A stretch of DNA of 64,000 nucleotides. Source: Enoplolaimus lenunculus (Eukaryota; Nematoda; Enoplea; Enoplida; Thoracostomopsidae). The DNA is taken from contig JASANG010003962.1 in assembly GCA_030248215.1 (NCBI GenBank), forward strand, positions 1-64,000, written 5' to 3'. Numbering within the stretch: position 1 is the first letter of the stretch; each line of letters begins with the position of its first letter. The position numbers and the translations under genes were made by a program. Shown piece after piece: positions 20,794 to 31,600 of the stretch. The notes under the pieces were generated by a model. It ran no database searches. It was not told the DNA's origin and saw only the letters and a program-made list of their open reading frames with translations.

Positions 20794-21385
20794 CTGTATT
20801 GACCCGAATAAGAGGGGGTAATAAGAAGGGGAGGGTCCCCATCTTGAGTCCCAATCAATAGGAGTCAGTATTCCTAATAAGAGTCCGTAAGCGGATAGAG
20901 TCCCTAAACCCTAATTAGAGTCCATAAATCTTAATTATCCCTAATTGTAGCGCATAAATGACTCCTGGACCAAATAATTTGAGTTTGAAACTTTAAAGCT
21001 TACTTAAATTTTGAAAGTACGCTCCTTAGTATAACCCTGCATTATCGCTCAAGCTTTTAATGCAAAGTAAAAACCGTTTAATTCCACGGATAGTTGCAAT
21101 ACCGGATATATATCAGTAAGGCAGGGTGGCGCAGGGCTGGTTGAAAATAAATAACAGTCCGTAACCGAATAACAAGGGGGTACCTCTGCAGAAGTCAAAT
21201 AAATATCAGTCAGGAGTCATTTATGCGCTACAATTAGGGATAATTGAGATTTATGGACTCTAATTAGGGTTTAGGGACTCTATCCGCTTACGGACTCTTA
21301 TTAGGAATACTGACTCCTATTGATTGGGACTCAAGATGGGGACCCTCCCCTTCTTATTACCCCCCTCTTATTCGGGTCAATACAG
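20794..21385 (-). mobile_element. MITE plus inverted half copy at the palindrome centre
   Basis: A copy of the CTGTAGTGACCC family runs from 20794 to about 21212 but lacks its last 35 bases. It is directly followed by an inverted repeat of its own first 173 bases ending TTATTCGGGTCAATACAG at 21385. TA flanks both outer ends. The non-palindromic spacer (about 20965-21210) is the outer half of the MITE. Confidence 0.8.
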
Positions 21386-21504
21386 TATAAATACATTTTG
21401 CGAAAGGAAAATTCAAGTTAAGTTATCAAACATAACGAATACTCTGGTTCCATTTATACTTCGCATAAACCAGACTAAATTACTGCTGATTTTTATGTTT
21501 TCGA

Positions 21505-22190
21505 TTGTCCAAATTTGTAGCACTGTTTGCCAACATACTTAACGCACAATCATGTGAAATACCCATTGCGTCGTTGATCTATACTCAAGTATATGTACCT
21601 ACTTATTCTTTGACTTTCCTCCAAAGGCCGCGCGAAAACGGTACGAAACTCCAAGTACTTGGCGCGCAGAAGCGGAAAATTCTAAAATGGGATGAGGAAA
21701 ATATGAAAAAGGCTGTAGAACTGGCGCGGGAGTCTAGTTCATTTTTAAACTATTAGAGCATGTGTGCTAAATCTGATGCCAATTTATAATTTATTTTTGC
21801 TGCCAGGAAGTCATCTTTAACTAAATGAGAGAATTCAAAAAGAAACGCTGCTATTTCTTTTGACAACACTGTTTTTTCATAAAATTTGACGCTTAATTTT
21901 GTATTTATTCTTATAAAGTAGCATTATGCGCAACTGAACTTACACTGGAAAATTAGTTTTATCCGATCTGTTTACGCCTTGATATTAACGCTTTGTAAAT
22001 TTTGTTTCAGGTAAACCAAACTACCGAGTGCTCGAGAGGATGTATAACGTCCCAAATGACAGTCTCAAACGATGAGTTTTGGAAAGGTTGCATTGGAAAA
22101 ACGCATTGGCCGCAAAACAGCCATGAACGAGCAAGACAAACAGGAAATATCTATGTGAGACATGCGAGGCTTCTGTACCGCTTGATCTAA
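21505..22190 (+). pseudogene. Decayed psq-type helix-turn-helix gene, right-arm copy
   Basis: This is the mirror copy of the left-arm pseudogene. The first part (to 21756) ends with KWDEENMKKAVELAR. After an intron-like gap with a TTTGTTTCAG acceptor at about 22010, the second part gives NYRVLERMYNVPNDSLKR, a stop, and then in another frame FGKVALEKRIGRKTAMNEQ. In known psq domains these two parts are contiguous, so an intron once split the domain. Downstream, a block of about 108 bases containing GGCCGCAAAACAGCC is tandemly duplicated (about 22100-22315) in both arms. Confidence 0.6.
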
Positions 22191-23108
22191 ATTTTCTATT
22201 GAAATTGAGCGCATTGGCCGCAAAACAGCCATGAACGAGCAAGACAAACAGGAAATATCTATGTGAGACATGCGAGGTTTCTGTAACGCTTGATCTAAAT
22301 TTTCTATTGAAATTGTGCACCGAAAACAAGTGTAAATTGTTGTCGCACTTTGAGCGTATCTACTATCCGGATACACCCGACGCTAATGTAACCCGCTTCT
22401 TTAGATAGTTAAGGCACAAACTTTTTGTTGTAAAAAAGGATGAAACCAGACGCCCGTTTCCATTTCTGAATATAATCAATGTCTTTCTCCGTCGCTCAAA
22501 ATTAGTTATAAATCACGTGTATACTTCTCAATTTTTCATTACAGATATGCTTCGTTTATATGACATAATACGAAATTTATCCAAAATAAATAATTTTGGT
22601 GTCTATTTTTATTTAAACTTTTAGAAAGCCATGTGTATATTCGCATGTCTCGAAACATTGGCCCAAGTAAAGACCATGAGCTGAACGTTGTTCAGTGGCA
22701 CTGGAGAAACAGAGTAAGCTATTAAGGTTTAGTTTAATTTTCTGCTAGACATAGGCTTAGGGATAAGCAAATTCTTACGCTTTAGATTTAGGCTAAGGAA
22801 TGTGCCTATACTACTGTTCCGCCCCTGATCTATGCAGTGGCCGAAACTTTCGCAATTCAATAGAAGTTTTCCGTATCCGTTAATTCAAACACTATCCGTT
22901 TCCGTTTATTCTTAGCATTGGCTTAACACATTGTTTCTAAATAATCAAAATAGTATTGCGAAGGTAAGATTGACATTTTAGGCAAGCAAGGCACAAGTTT
23001 TCTGGAGGAAAACGATGTGAATGAAACAAGTTTTTCCGAATATGTTCACGTTTACTATACAACTAAATGAACGTCATCAGTAAAAATAAAATACTAGAAA
23101 AACCTGTA

Positions 23109-23539
23109 CTATATTGACCCGAATAAAATGGGGGTCTCCATTTTGAGTCCGGATCAATAGGAGTCCGTATCCCTAATAAGATTCCGTAAGCGGATAGAGC
23201 CCTAAACCCTAATTAGAGTCCATAAATGTCAATTAACCCTAATTGTAGCGCATAAATGACTCCTGGACCAAATAATTTGAGTTTGAAACTTTAAAGCTTA
23301 CTTAAATTTTGAAAGTACGCTCCTTAGTATAACCCTGCATTATCGCTCAAGCTTTTAATGCAAAGTAAAAACCGTTTAATTCCACGGATAGTTGCAATAC
23401 CGGATATATATATCAGTAAGGCAGGGTGGCGCAGGGCTGGTTGAAAATAAATAACAGTCCGTAACCGAATAACAAGGGGGGTACCTCTGCAGAAGTCAAA
23501 TAAATATCAGTCCTCCCCATCTTATTCGGGTCACTACAG
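23109..23539 (-). mobile_element. Chimeric MITE, right boundary of the inverted duplication
   Basis: Its first 180 bases are the inverted counterpart of the left boundary MITE (18890-19070). The remainder matches the outer half of the central MITE (20964-21212) almost base for base, including AACCGTTTAATTCCACGG and GGCAGGGTGGCGCAGGGC. It ends with TTATTCGGGTCACTACAG and TA. Confidence 0.8.
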
Positions 23540-23743
23540 TATGTGCGTTACTGAACCATTTATCTTTTGCAACGATTTGCTTTTTGCAGGCATACCCTGT
23601 TCCACCTTCTGTGGCGGTGTATCACATTTCACTTTTGCCATGAATCGTTTTCAATCTCAAAAACAGCTTAAATTTACAAACACACAACATGTAGCACCAT
23701 AGATACGTATGTATTTTAAAACAGTTATAATGCATAATTAACC

Positions 23744-24882
23744 AGTCGTAGTGGGACTACATTTATTGAGCGAAGCTCGAACACACATAAGCAATTAAGG
23801 TAATATGCAAATTAGTTATTAGCTAACTATTCATTTATCGCTTATGGCGGTTTGTAAGCAATTTCCTCAGATTCCTCGCACCCAAAAATCCTTCAACCAC
23901 CCTAATAATTATTGTAATAATTTAAAAAGTCCTAATTTTGTCTCGTCAATTAAGCAAATATGCAAATCATGTATTAGATAACTATTCAATAATCGCTTTT
24001 AAAGGTTTGTAGACAATTTATTCAGATTCCACGCACCTAAAACCGCATTATTGCTGAAATTAGATTGCTTGTAACCCTGATAATTACTGAAACATTGTAA
24101 AAGCGCCTAATTTTGGTTTATCAATTATGCTTACATGCAAATTATCTATTAGCTATCTATTCAATTATCGGTTTTACACGTTTGTAAACAATTTATTCAG
24201 ATTCCTCGCAGCAAGGAACCTTCAGTAAACCCGAATAATTATTGAAACAATTTAAAAAGTTCTCATTTTGTCTTGTCAATTAAGCTAATATGCAAATTAG
24301 CTATTAGCTAACTATTAAATTATCGGTTTTGGAGGTTTGTAAACAATTTATTCAAATTCCTCGCACCTAAAAACCCTTTAGTGCTGAAATTATATTGCTT
24401 CTAACTGTAATAATTAGTGAAATATTGTAAAAAGTATTAATTTAGGCTTATAAACTATGCTAATATGCAAATTATCTATTAGCTAACTGCTCAATTATCG
24501 GTTTTGGGGGTTTGTAAACAGTCTACACAGATTCCTCGCATCCAAAAACTCTTTAATGCTAAAATTAGATTGCTTCTAACTGTAATAATTAGTAAAATAT
24601 TGTGGAAAGTACTAATTTAGGCTTAATTAATTATGCAAATTAGCCTGTAGCTAAAAAACGGCTCCAAATTTTAAAACCCCAATGCGAGGTTAACACCCCA
24701 GGATTATTGGCTTTCAAACAAAATTAAAAGTTTATCAAAATCGGTTCAGCCGTTCCTGAGATTCTTTTCGGACGGACAGACGGACAGACGGACGGACGGA
24801 CATCCACCTTTCGACCCCCAAGTACAAAACATAAAACGCTTCGCGAAACTCCGAGCTTCGCTCGGAGTTTCGCTTCGCTCAA
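23744..24882 (-). mobile_element. Helitron-like non-autonomous element, copy A
   Basis: In element orientation (minus strand) it begins TTGAGCGAAGCGAAACTCC and forms a perfect hairpin around CTCCGAGCGAAGCTCGGAG. It then has six degenerate repeats of about 165 bases and ends with an inverted GCTTCGCTCAATAAATG, a GTAGTCCCACTAC hairpin and CTGG, with T following. This layout (a subterminal inverted repeat near both ends plus a 3' hairpin shortly before a CTRR end) fits Helitron/Helentron-type rolling-circle elements. No protein is encoded. Confidence 0.72.
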
Positions 24883-25627
24883 AAACACCACAATGTTCAC
24901 CAAATTTTAAGCTATCAAATGACGTCAAAAATGCAGATCAATCCTAGTTGACTAAATATTTACATTTGAATTTCCAGATCAGTGCTGCATAATAGGGTTA
25001 TCGCACTAAAGGACATATGCTTATACTCCGTTTCCAGCAAAAGTCGGTGTCCGTTTCCGTTATAGAAATAACGAAATTAATGTTATTTTTACGTCCAAAA
25101 CTAGTTTTAAATCACGTAAATATCGCAATATTTTGTTACAGCTATGTTGAAATTGTTCGAGATGGCGTAATTTTTCCCCACTGAGAAATTACACTGGCCA
25201 GTGCGTAATTTTCCCTCCGAACAAATGGCACTGGTTCAATTTTGCCTCCGGACCTTGTGAGATAGAAAAATATGTGGCCAATGTATACCACGGGCTTCCC
25301 GTTTTCCAGGGTGGAAAACTTATGATCAGGAGTGCAGCACAGTCACTCTTGTATGACGGCCAGATTTTCCACTGTTTCGTAGGAAAATTAACAAGCATGA
25401 GTATGGATAGGAAACTAAAAAATTTCAAACGCCTAGATATTCCCATGTTTGGTAGGAAAAGTTAGAGGTGCAGGTGACGTTTGGAAAGCTGGAAAAATGG
25501 ATGGAAGCCCCTGTTGTATACACGGGCCAAATATGTTTATAAGTTATTCGCATTGGTTCATCATAAAGCTCAAACTATCAACATAATCAAAATGAGTTTG
25601 TGAAAGATTCTGCAAGTGTATTGGTAC
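24883..25627. other. Repeat-derived stretch without a gene
   Basis: A segment at about 25290-25460 (GTTTTCCAGGGTGGAAAACTTATGA and the TTGGTAGGAAAA word) matches 34815-34985. The remainder is AT-rich and unassigned. Confidence 0.45.
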
Positions 25628-25865
25628 CAGGGATCGACCGGATATCCGGTTCCGGTTTAATATCCGGCAAAAACCGACATCCGGTATAAACCTACCGGAA
25701 TCGCATATCTGCGGTTGTGCTTCAAAATATCATAACACTGATTTTTACATGTCGAAATACTAGATAATTTGCAGCGACTGCAATTCCTGGTAAAGTCCAG
25801 AGTGGACACTGACATGTAATGAAAAATCTACGCATCCGGTTAAATTAATATCCGGCCGATCCCTG
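25628..25865. mobile_element. hAT-like MITE, CAGGGATCGACC family
   Basis: The ends CAGGGATCGACCGGATATCC and ATCCGGCCGATCCCTG are flanked by ATTGGTAC and ATTGTTAC, a 7-of-8 target duplication. Of the copies seen here it is the shortest, at 238 bases. Confidence 0.8.
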
Positions 25866-25924
25866 ATTGTTACGAAATTAACATTTAATTAATTCATTAA
25901 GCGGACTTCGAATGCAAACTTGAA

Positions 25925-26145
25925 ATGGTAACAATTTGTCCGGGGAAAATTAAAGGAGGAAAATTACACTTTTTTAACTTCACGCCGAGGCTAGTGTAAT
26001 CTTTCGGAGTAAGGGAAAGTTACAGCTGTGTAAGGTTACCGGGAGGAAAAATTACAGGGGAAAAGTTATGCAGTGACTACGCCGTAGCTGGTGTAATTTT
26101 TTCGGGGGGAAAATTACACCGTTGTAATTTTCCTGGGAGGAATGA
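25925..26145. repeat. Irregular GGAAAATTACAC-rich repeat
   Basis: Words such as GGAAAATTACAC, GTGTAATTTT and their inverses recur about eight times at irregular spacing, with ACGCCG breaks. Some are also present at 25165-25215. The origin is unknown. Confidence 0.55.
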
Positions 26146-26399
26146 CGCCGTAACACCGGAACCGGAAAGAGATAATAACCGTGAACCAAAAATTAATTTT
26201 TACAATCTGTCCCAAAACATCGTTTTACGGCTTTATCAATGTTACTCTGAAGGCCTGCGGTACAACGGTATATACACCACTACCTACACCTGTAGTTTTG
26301 GGAAGGTCGACACCTTCGAGGATATGTTTTTTAAGTCTGATGGGCCAGTTTCTAGTCTGTTTAGCTGGTCGTGTGGGACACAGCCACGACAGTCGGCCT

Positions 26400-26600
26400 A
26401 TACTTCCGCAAGTTGGTCGGGAGAGCTTCGAGTCTGTTTTCACTGGGTCGGTCGGGACAGTATCGAGCCTATGGTTTCACTGGGTTGGTCGTGACAACTT
26501 CGAGCCTATGTTTCGCTGGGTTGGTCGGTACAGCTTCGGGCCCATTTTTTTGCTTGGTCGGTCGGGATAGGTTCGAGTCTATGTTTCACTGGTTCCGTTT
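26400..26600. repeat. Minisatellite of about 38-40 bp units
   Basis: About five degenerate units of the type GGTCGGGACAGCTTCGAGCC followed by TATGTTTCACTGG run in tandem. The overlapping open frames are products of the repeat and not taken as genes. Confidence 0.7.
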
Positions 26601-27204
26601 GGAGAAATTTGATTGCGTAGGTAGTAATTTTTATCGGCAAACGGCGGACATGCTGTCAAAAGGCGGAACAATTGACGATCTCCGCGACAGTTGCTTGTAC
26701 TGGAAAGGTCCGTTCAGACGATGGTTAACTGACTGCAGCTTCACTGAAAATTGCAGAAAACACGCTGGTTGCAACGCAGTTGGAGTACTTCCCAGAAGAA
26801 TTCGCGTGCCTTGTTTCCAACACCCATTCCGCGCCACAGTGTCGTGTTGCCCTTAGGTCCTATTGTAGATACTGCTGACAATGTTATTGTGGTCGGCGAA
26901 GTATTACAACGTTTTATTTACTTTAGTCATGAACGGTTCTCATGGTATTTAGTCGTTTTTGGGTGTTAGTATTTAATCTTCGTTTTTATAATTTTATAAA
27001 CTAATTATACATTCTATCGGTTCTTTTATGTATTAAAATTGGCATCGGTCTCGGGAAAAAATTCGAATCGGCTCAACACTGCCTGCTCTAGTTACTTAAA
27101 AATTTTTGACAATGAGCAGTTTTTAAATTAGTTCTAGCAGTCAGAACATGTGGTTTTTGTAGTACTGATATATATTTATGTAAATAAATGTATTCTCTCT
27201 AAAG
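26601..27204. other. No gene recognised
   Basis: Mixed AT-rich sequence. A GC-richer segment at 26640-26880 has open frames in several phases but no recognised motif or splice context. Confidence 0.35.
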
Positions 27205-28227
27205 CAGAGTTGTTTTTTCCTGAAAAAATTATGACGGGAAAAAATGGAAAAATTCATTCTTTGTCTGAGTTATCGGTTATCCCACTCTTAGCCGACCATT
27301 TGCCCAAAAATGCTTGCAATTTGAAACTTTTCGCATATGTGAGCTTCTGATGACATCCCCTGATTATTCCAAGCCCATATCTGGATTTTTGAAAAATTGG
27401 ATTTTTAAGGCCACAAGTTTCGCCCCTTGGGACCCTAAATTTTTTTCGATAAGTTGGACAAATTATGTATCATTGACTCATAAGCCAGACGTCTGATTGG
27501 GAAACATTTAACAATATTCATCTTACCCCCGTAACCTGTGTCAAATGGTATTTGTATAATTTTTTGACAAAAAATTTTGAGCCCAATGGAGGAATTTGGG
27601 ACCTTAAAATTTGGATTTTTTAAAAATTTAAACTTTGGCGTGGAATAATCAGAGGAGGTCATCCGAACATCAGAAACCCATGAATGGAGCGAGCTAAAGA
27701 AGGCACACTTCTTTTTTGTAAGTATATATTAAATTCCAAGATACTTTTGGGTTTTTTCTGACATAAAAGCATCTCAACTGCTGCAACCTCGCAGAGCAAA
27801 GCGAGTTTGAAGCTAGGCGTATTCTTGTGCTAAATAATACGGTAAAAGCAAGCTTTCAATTTTGATCACCCTAATTTTGGCTCCATTGTCGACGAAACCT
27901 GGTCAGTAAACCGAACATGTTGCATATGTAGTTTTGGTTTTACATTAAATCTCGTGGCAAAGATTCAATTCAGAAATTATATGTTCAAATTCTGCAATTT
28001 TCTCACTTTTCGGACATATAATGTGTCCTGGTGGACATATACACACACGGTCACTGTTAATGTGTTGCATGAAAATTAATGTCGTCTAAAAACGTTATTT
28101 TATATTATATTTAGTTGCAAATTATATTTAAGAATCGTTTAATATTTTTCCATTTTTTCCATTTTTCCCCCTTCTCGGAAAAAAATGGAAAAAATAAAAA
28201 AATTCGTTTTTTCGGCCAACAACCCTG
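27205..28227 (+). mobile_element. hAT-like element, CAGGGTTGT family, about 1.02 kb
   Basis: The ends are CAGAGTTGTTTTTTCC and CCAACAACCCTG. The flanks CTCTAAAG and GTCTAAGC match at five of eight positions, an eroded 8-bp duplication. It is the most complete of three copies (others at 10975-11727 and 57881-58700). The interior has no recognisable transposase; GGAAAAAATGGAAAAATT words are near both ends. Confidence 0.7.
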
Positions 28228-28684
28228 GTCTAAGCGATCACAATTGAAAACGTCTAACAAACGTGGATTGTTTGTTTTAATCAGTTTTTGGCGGCAACAC
28301 AAATCAGCAACGTCAGTACTTTATTAAACAACTTACCCGAAGCATCAACAGCTTCTAATGCGGAATATATTATTATTTTTAGGAATCCCAGGATTGAGTC
28401 ATTTTACCGGTAGATGCTAAGTCTTGTTTTATTAAAAATATGTAGGAATAATCATTTTGAAGTTTTGTGTGACGGGCACAACGCTCGGCAGCGATATGTC
28501 ATTGTTGTTAACTATAATTGTAGTGTATATATTGTTTGATGTGTGTGTGTAAATAAAACTTGCGAACGAAAATCCACCGCAAGTCGTTGGATAAAGAAAA
28601 CTGCAAGAGTACATAATTGGTGTTATATAACCAGCAGCTACAACTGCGACGACTGCTAGTATAAAAGGATCGGCGGCAACAAAT

Positions 28685-31600
28685 ATGACTGGATCAAATG
28701 CTGTGATAAATAATGTAGGTCTACCTGGCAACAACCACGGACAGTCTATTGCGAAGCAGTACCATCATCGTAATGCAGGCCAGCAAAATAATAAACCGTT
28801 TGATCCATATCGCGCGTTATACAAATATTTGTTGTCCTGTGCGGCGGCAACAGTTGCCGAGTCAATAACGTACCCTTTGGACTTGACTAAAACGAGATTA
28901 CAGGTGCAGGTTAGTTGAAGCCAGAATGAAACCTGGGTCAAGTTTTTCGACCTGATCCGCGGTTTGCAAATCATAAAAATTTTCTTCTCTCGAATATTTG
29001 GAGTCTGGAAACTTTTACCCACAACTCACACCTTAAACGCGCGTAAAGTTTTTCCAACATTTTTGAAAGATTTTTTTACTGCTGTTTTGGTGGAGTTTAA
29101 CTGTCATCGCCTCAATGAGATACACACGAAAGTATCAAAAACAATAAAGTGTCAAGCCCTATATATACCCGTGGGTTGTCCCGTTCTTCACATGTTTACA
29201 GGATATTTGCTTTACTGAAGAATGTATGAAAAACTACTCTACGCACTTCACCCTGGATTATGCCAAAATCGGACCCCAAAGTGTACAAAATCCTATCCGG
29301 TTTTTACAGCTATCTAAGGGACATTGTTTTTCAGGGTTCAAGCACAAATGGCCTGATGGGTGACTGTGGCATGCCGGAGGGTTTGTCACATCGAGGTTAG
29401 TTTATACACCTGATTATGAATAATTCTGTTATATACTATATATAAAGCGATTTTGGGAGGTTCACCACTTCATTTGAAGAGCTTTAATATGTATTATTGA
29501 CACTCAATACTCAGAGTATTAGTCTAAAATCTTCGCTTAGGCTTATTGTTTCATAATAATCATGTGCGTGGGTTTATTTTTTTCTGTACATCTTGTAGTT
29601 TCCACAGATATATGTATCGCTTTTCAAAACACTGCAAAAATAATTGCACCTGCGTTAATCAATAACGTCAGGCAATGTCAGATCCAAAAATGTCACTCAC
29701 ACTCCCTTTGTGAAACCGTTACATTAACTGATTACCTGTGAACCTCATTACAGTTGCCAATAATCAGGTTCTGGCTTTGGGCAGTTGTTTCCTAAGTAAA
29801 GCACCCACGAATAAGGACTCGGCACAACACCGTCTAAATTCCGGTTTTTGCATTTGCACAGTCCGGGTGTTGAACAGCGGAACAGGATTGTCACAAACGT
29901 TTATGGTTTGAAAGATAATGTGATTTTTTGTTTTCAAATATGAAAGCCTCAAGATCTGAAATGTGTCCATATGCAAAGAGTCCTGCCCATGTACTGACCC
30001 AGTGCAAATATACGCAGTTCAAATGTGTACAAAACAATTGCAACAACAATAATGACTTAGCAACAATACTAATAGTAATACCAGTAGCAAAAGCAGCCTA
30101 AAACCCACTAAGTCTGATTCCTCAGGCCCAACCCAGTCGCCAGAAGAATTACAGACAAAATACGTGTCCTTGACAAAAGTAGTGAATTAAACACCATTTT
30201 AACTACCTAGTATAGCCAAAGACTTTGCAGGCATGTTTGGTACAGCAATAGGCATCGTCCGTGATGAAGGCGTGGCCAAGCTGTGGAATGGTTTGACTCC
30301 AGCAGTTATCAGACATTACATTTACACGGGGATGCGAGTGAACGTTTACGAACAAATCAGAGAATTTATTTTCAAGCGCAAAGTGGATGGATCGTTTCCA
30401 GTTTGGAAAGCGCTAATATCCGGAGCAATGGGCGGAGCTATTGCACAGTTCTTTGCATCGCCTGCTGACTTGATCAAGGTCCGTATGCAAATGGCCAGCC
30501 AGCGGTTGGTAGCCGGTTGGCCTCCGCCTCCGCGGTACAGTGGTATGTTGGACGTGATTAAATCGGTCGTCAGTGAAGGTAAATAGCTTTTTACGTATTG
30601 TTGCTGCGAAATATATATCAATATTATTAAAGCTAGCACGCCCCACATAAGTATTGTGGGCAGTGTTTGAGCTGATTTATTGAGCGAAGCGAAACTCCGA
30701 GCGAAGCTCGGAGTTTCGCGAAGCGTTTTATGTTTTGTACTTGGGGGTCGAAAGGTGGATGTCCGTCCGTCCGAAAAGAATCTCAGGAACGGCTGAACCG
30801 ATTTTGATAAACTTTTTTTGTTTGAAAGCCAATTATCCTGGGGTGTTAACCTCGCATTGGGGTTTTAAAATTTTAAGCTGTTTATTAGCTACAAGCTAAT
30901 TTGCATAATTAATTAAGCCTAAATTAGGACTTTCCACAATATTTCAGTAATTATTTCAGTTAGAAGCAATCTAATTTTAGCATTAAAGGGTTTTCGGGTG
31001 CGAGAAATCTCCGTAGACTGTTTACAAACCTCCAAAACTGATAATTGCGTTCTTAGCTAATGGATAATTTGCATATTAGCATAGTTTGTAAGCCTAAATT
31101 AGGACTTCTTACAATATTTCACTAATTATTAAGGTTAAAAGCAGTATAATTTCAGCAATAAAGGGTTTTTAGGTGCGAGGAATTTGAATAATTTGTTTAC
31201 AAGCATCCGAAACCGATAATTGAATAGTTAGCTAATAGCTAATTTACATATTAGATTAATTGACAAGACAAAAGCAGGACTTTTTGAATTGTTTCAATAA
31301 ATATTAGGGTTTACTGAAGGTTTTGGTGCGAGGAATCTGAATAAATTGTTTACAAACGTCTAAAACCGAAAAACCGATAATTGAGTAGTTAGCTAATAGA
31401 TAATTTGCATATAAGTATAATTGATAAGCCTAAATTAGGCGTTTTTACAATGTTTCACTAATTATTAGGGTTACAAGCAATCTAATTTCAACAATAATGG
31501 GTTTTGGGTACGAGGAATCTGAATAAATTGTCTAAAGACCTTTAAAAGCAATTGTCGAGTAGTTAGCTAATACATAATTTGCATATTTGCTTAATTGACG

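Larger units (their letters stand above)
18639..23539. repeat. Large inverted duplication: two 1.72 kb arms bounded by CTGTAGTGACCC MITEs
   Basis: Segment S (19071-20793) and its reverse complement (21386-23108) are nearly identical over about 1.72 kb, differing at scattered single bases and short indels. The left arm is bounded by a MITE at 18639-19070 and the centre by a MITE at 20794-21212 followed by an inverted half copy (21213-21385). The right arm is bounded by a MITE at 23109-23539 whose inner half matches the left MITE and whose outer half matches the central one. The small differences between arms make a simple copying artefact less likely, though joining of two haplotypes during assembly remains possible. 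Confidence 0.85.

Noticed and set aside
23744-24882. Regularly spaced repeats that could be mistaken for a CRISPR array
   Set aside because: The units are about 165 bases, degenerate along their whole length and lie inside a bounded mobile element in a eukaryotic genome.
26181-26856. 129- and 161-codon plus-strand frames
   Set aside because: They run over the 38-40 bp minisatellite and have repeat-derived translations without domains.
28659-28666. TATAAAAG as the TATA box of UCP4
   Set aside because: It lies only about 20 bases before the start codon, which would place the transcription start inside the coding region; another TATATAA at 28622 is possible but unsupported.
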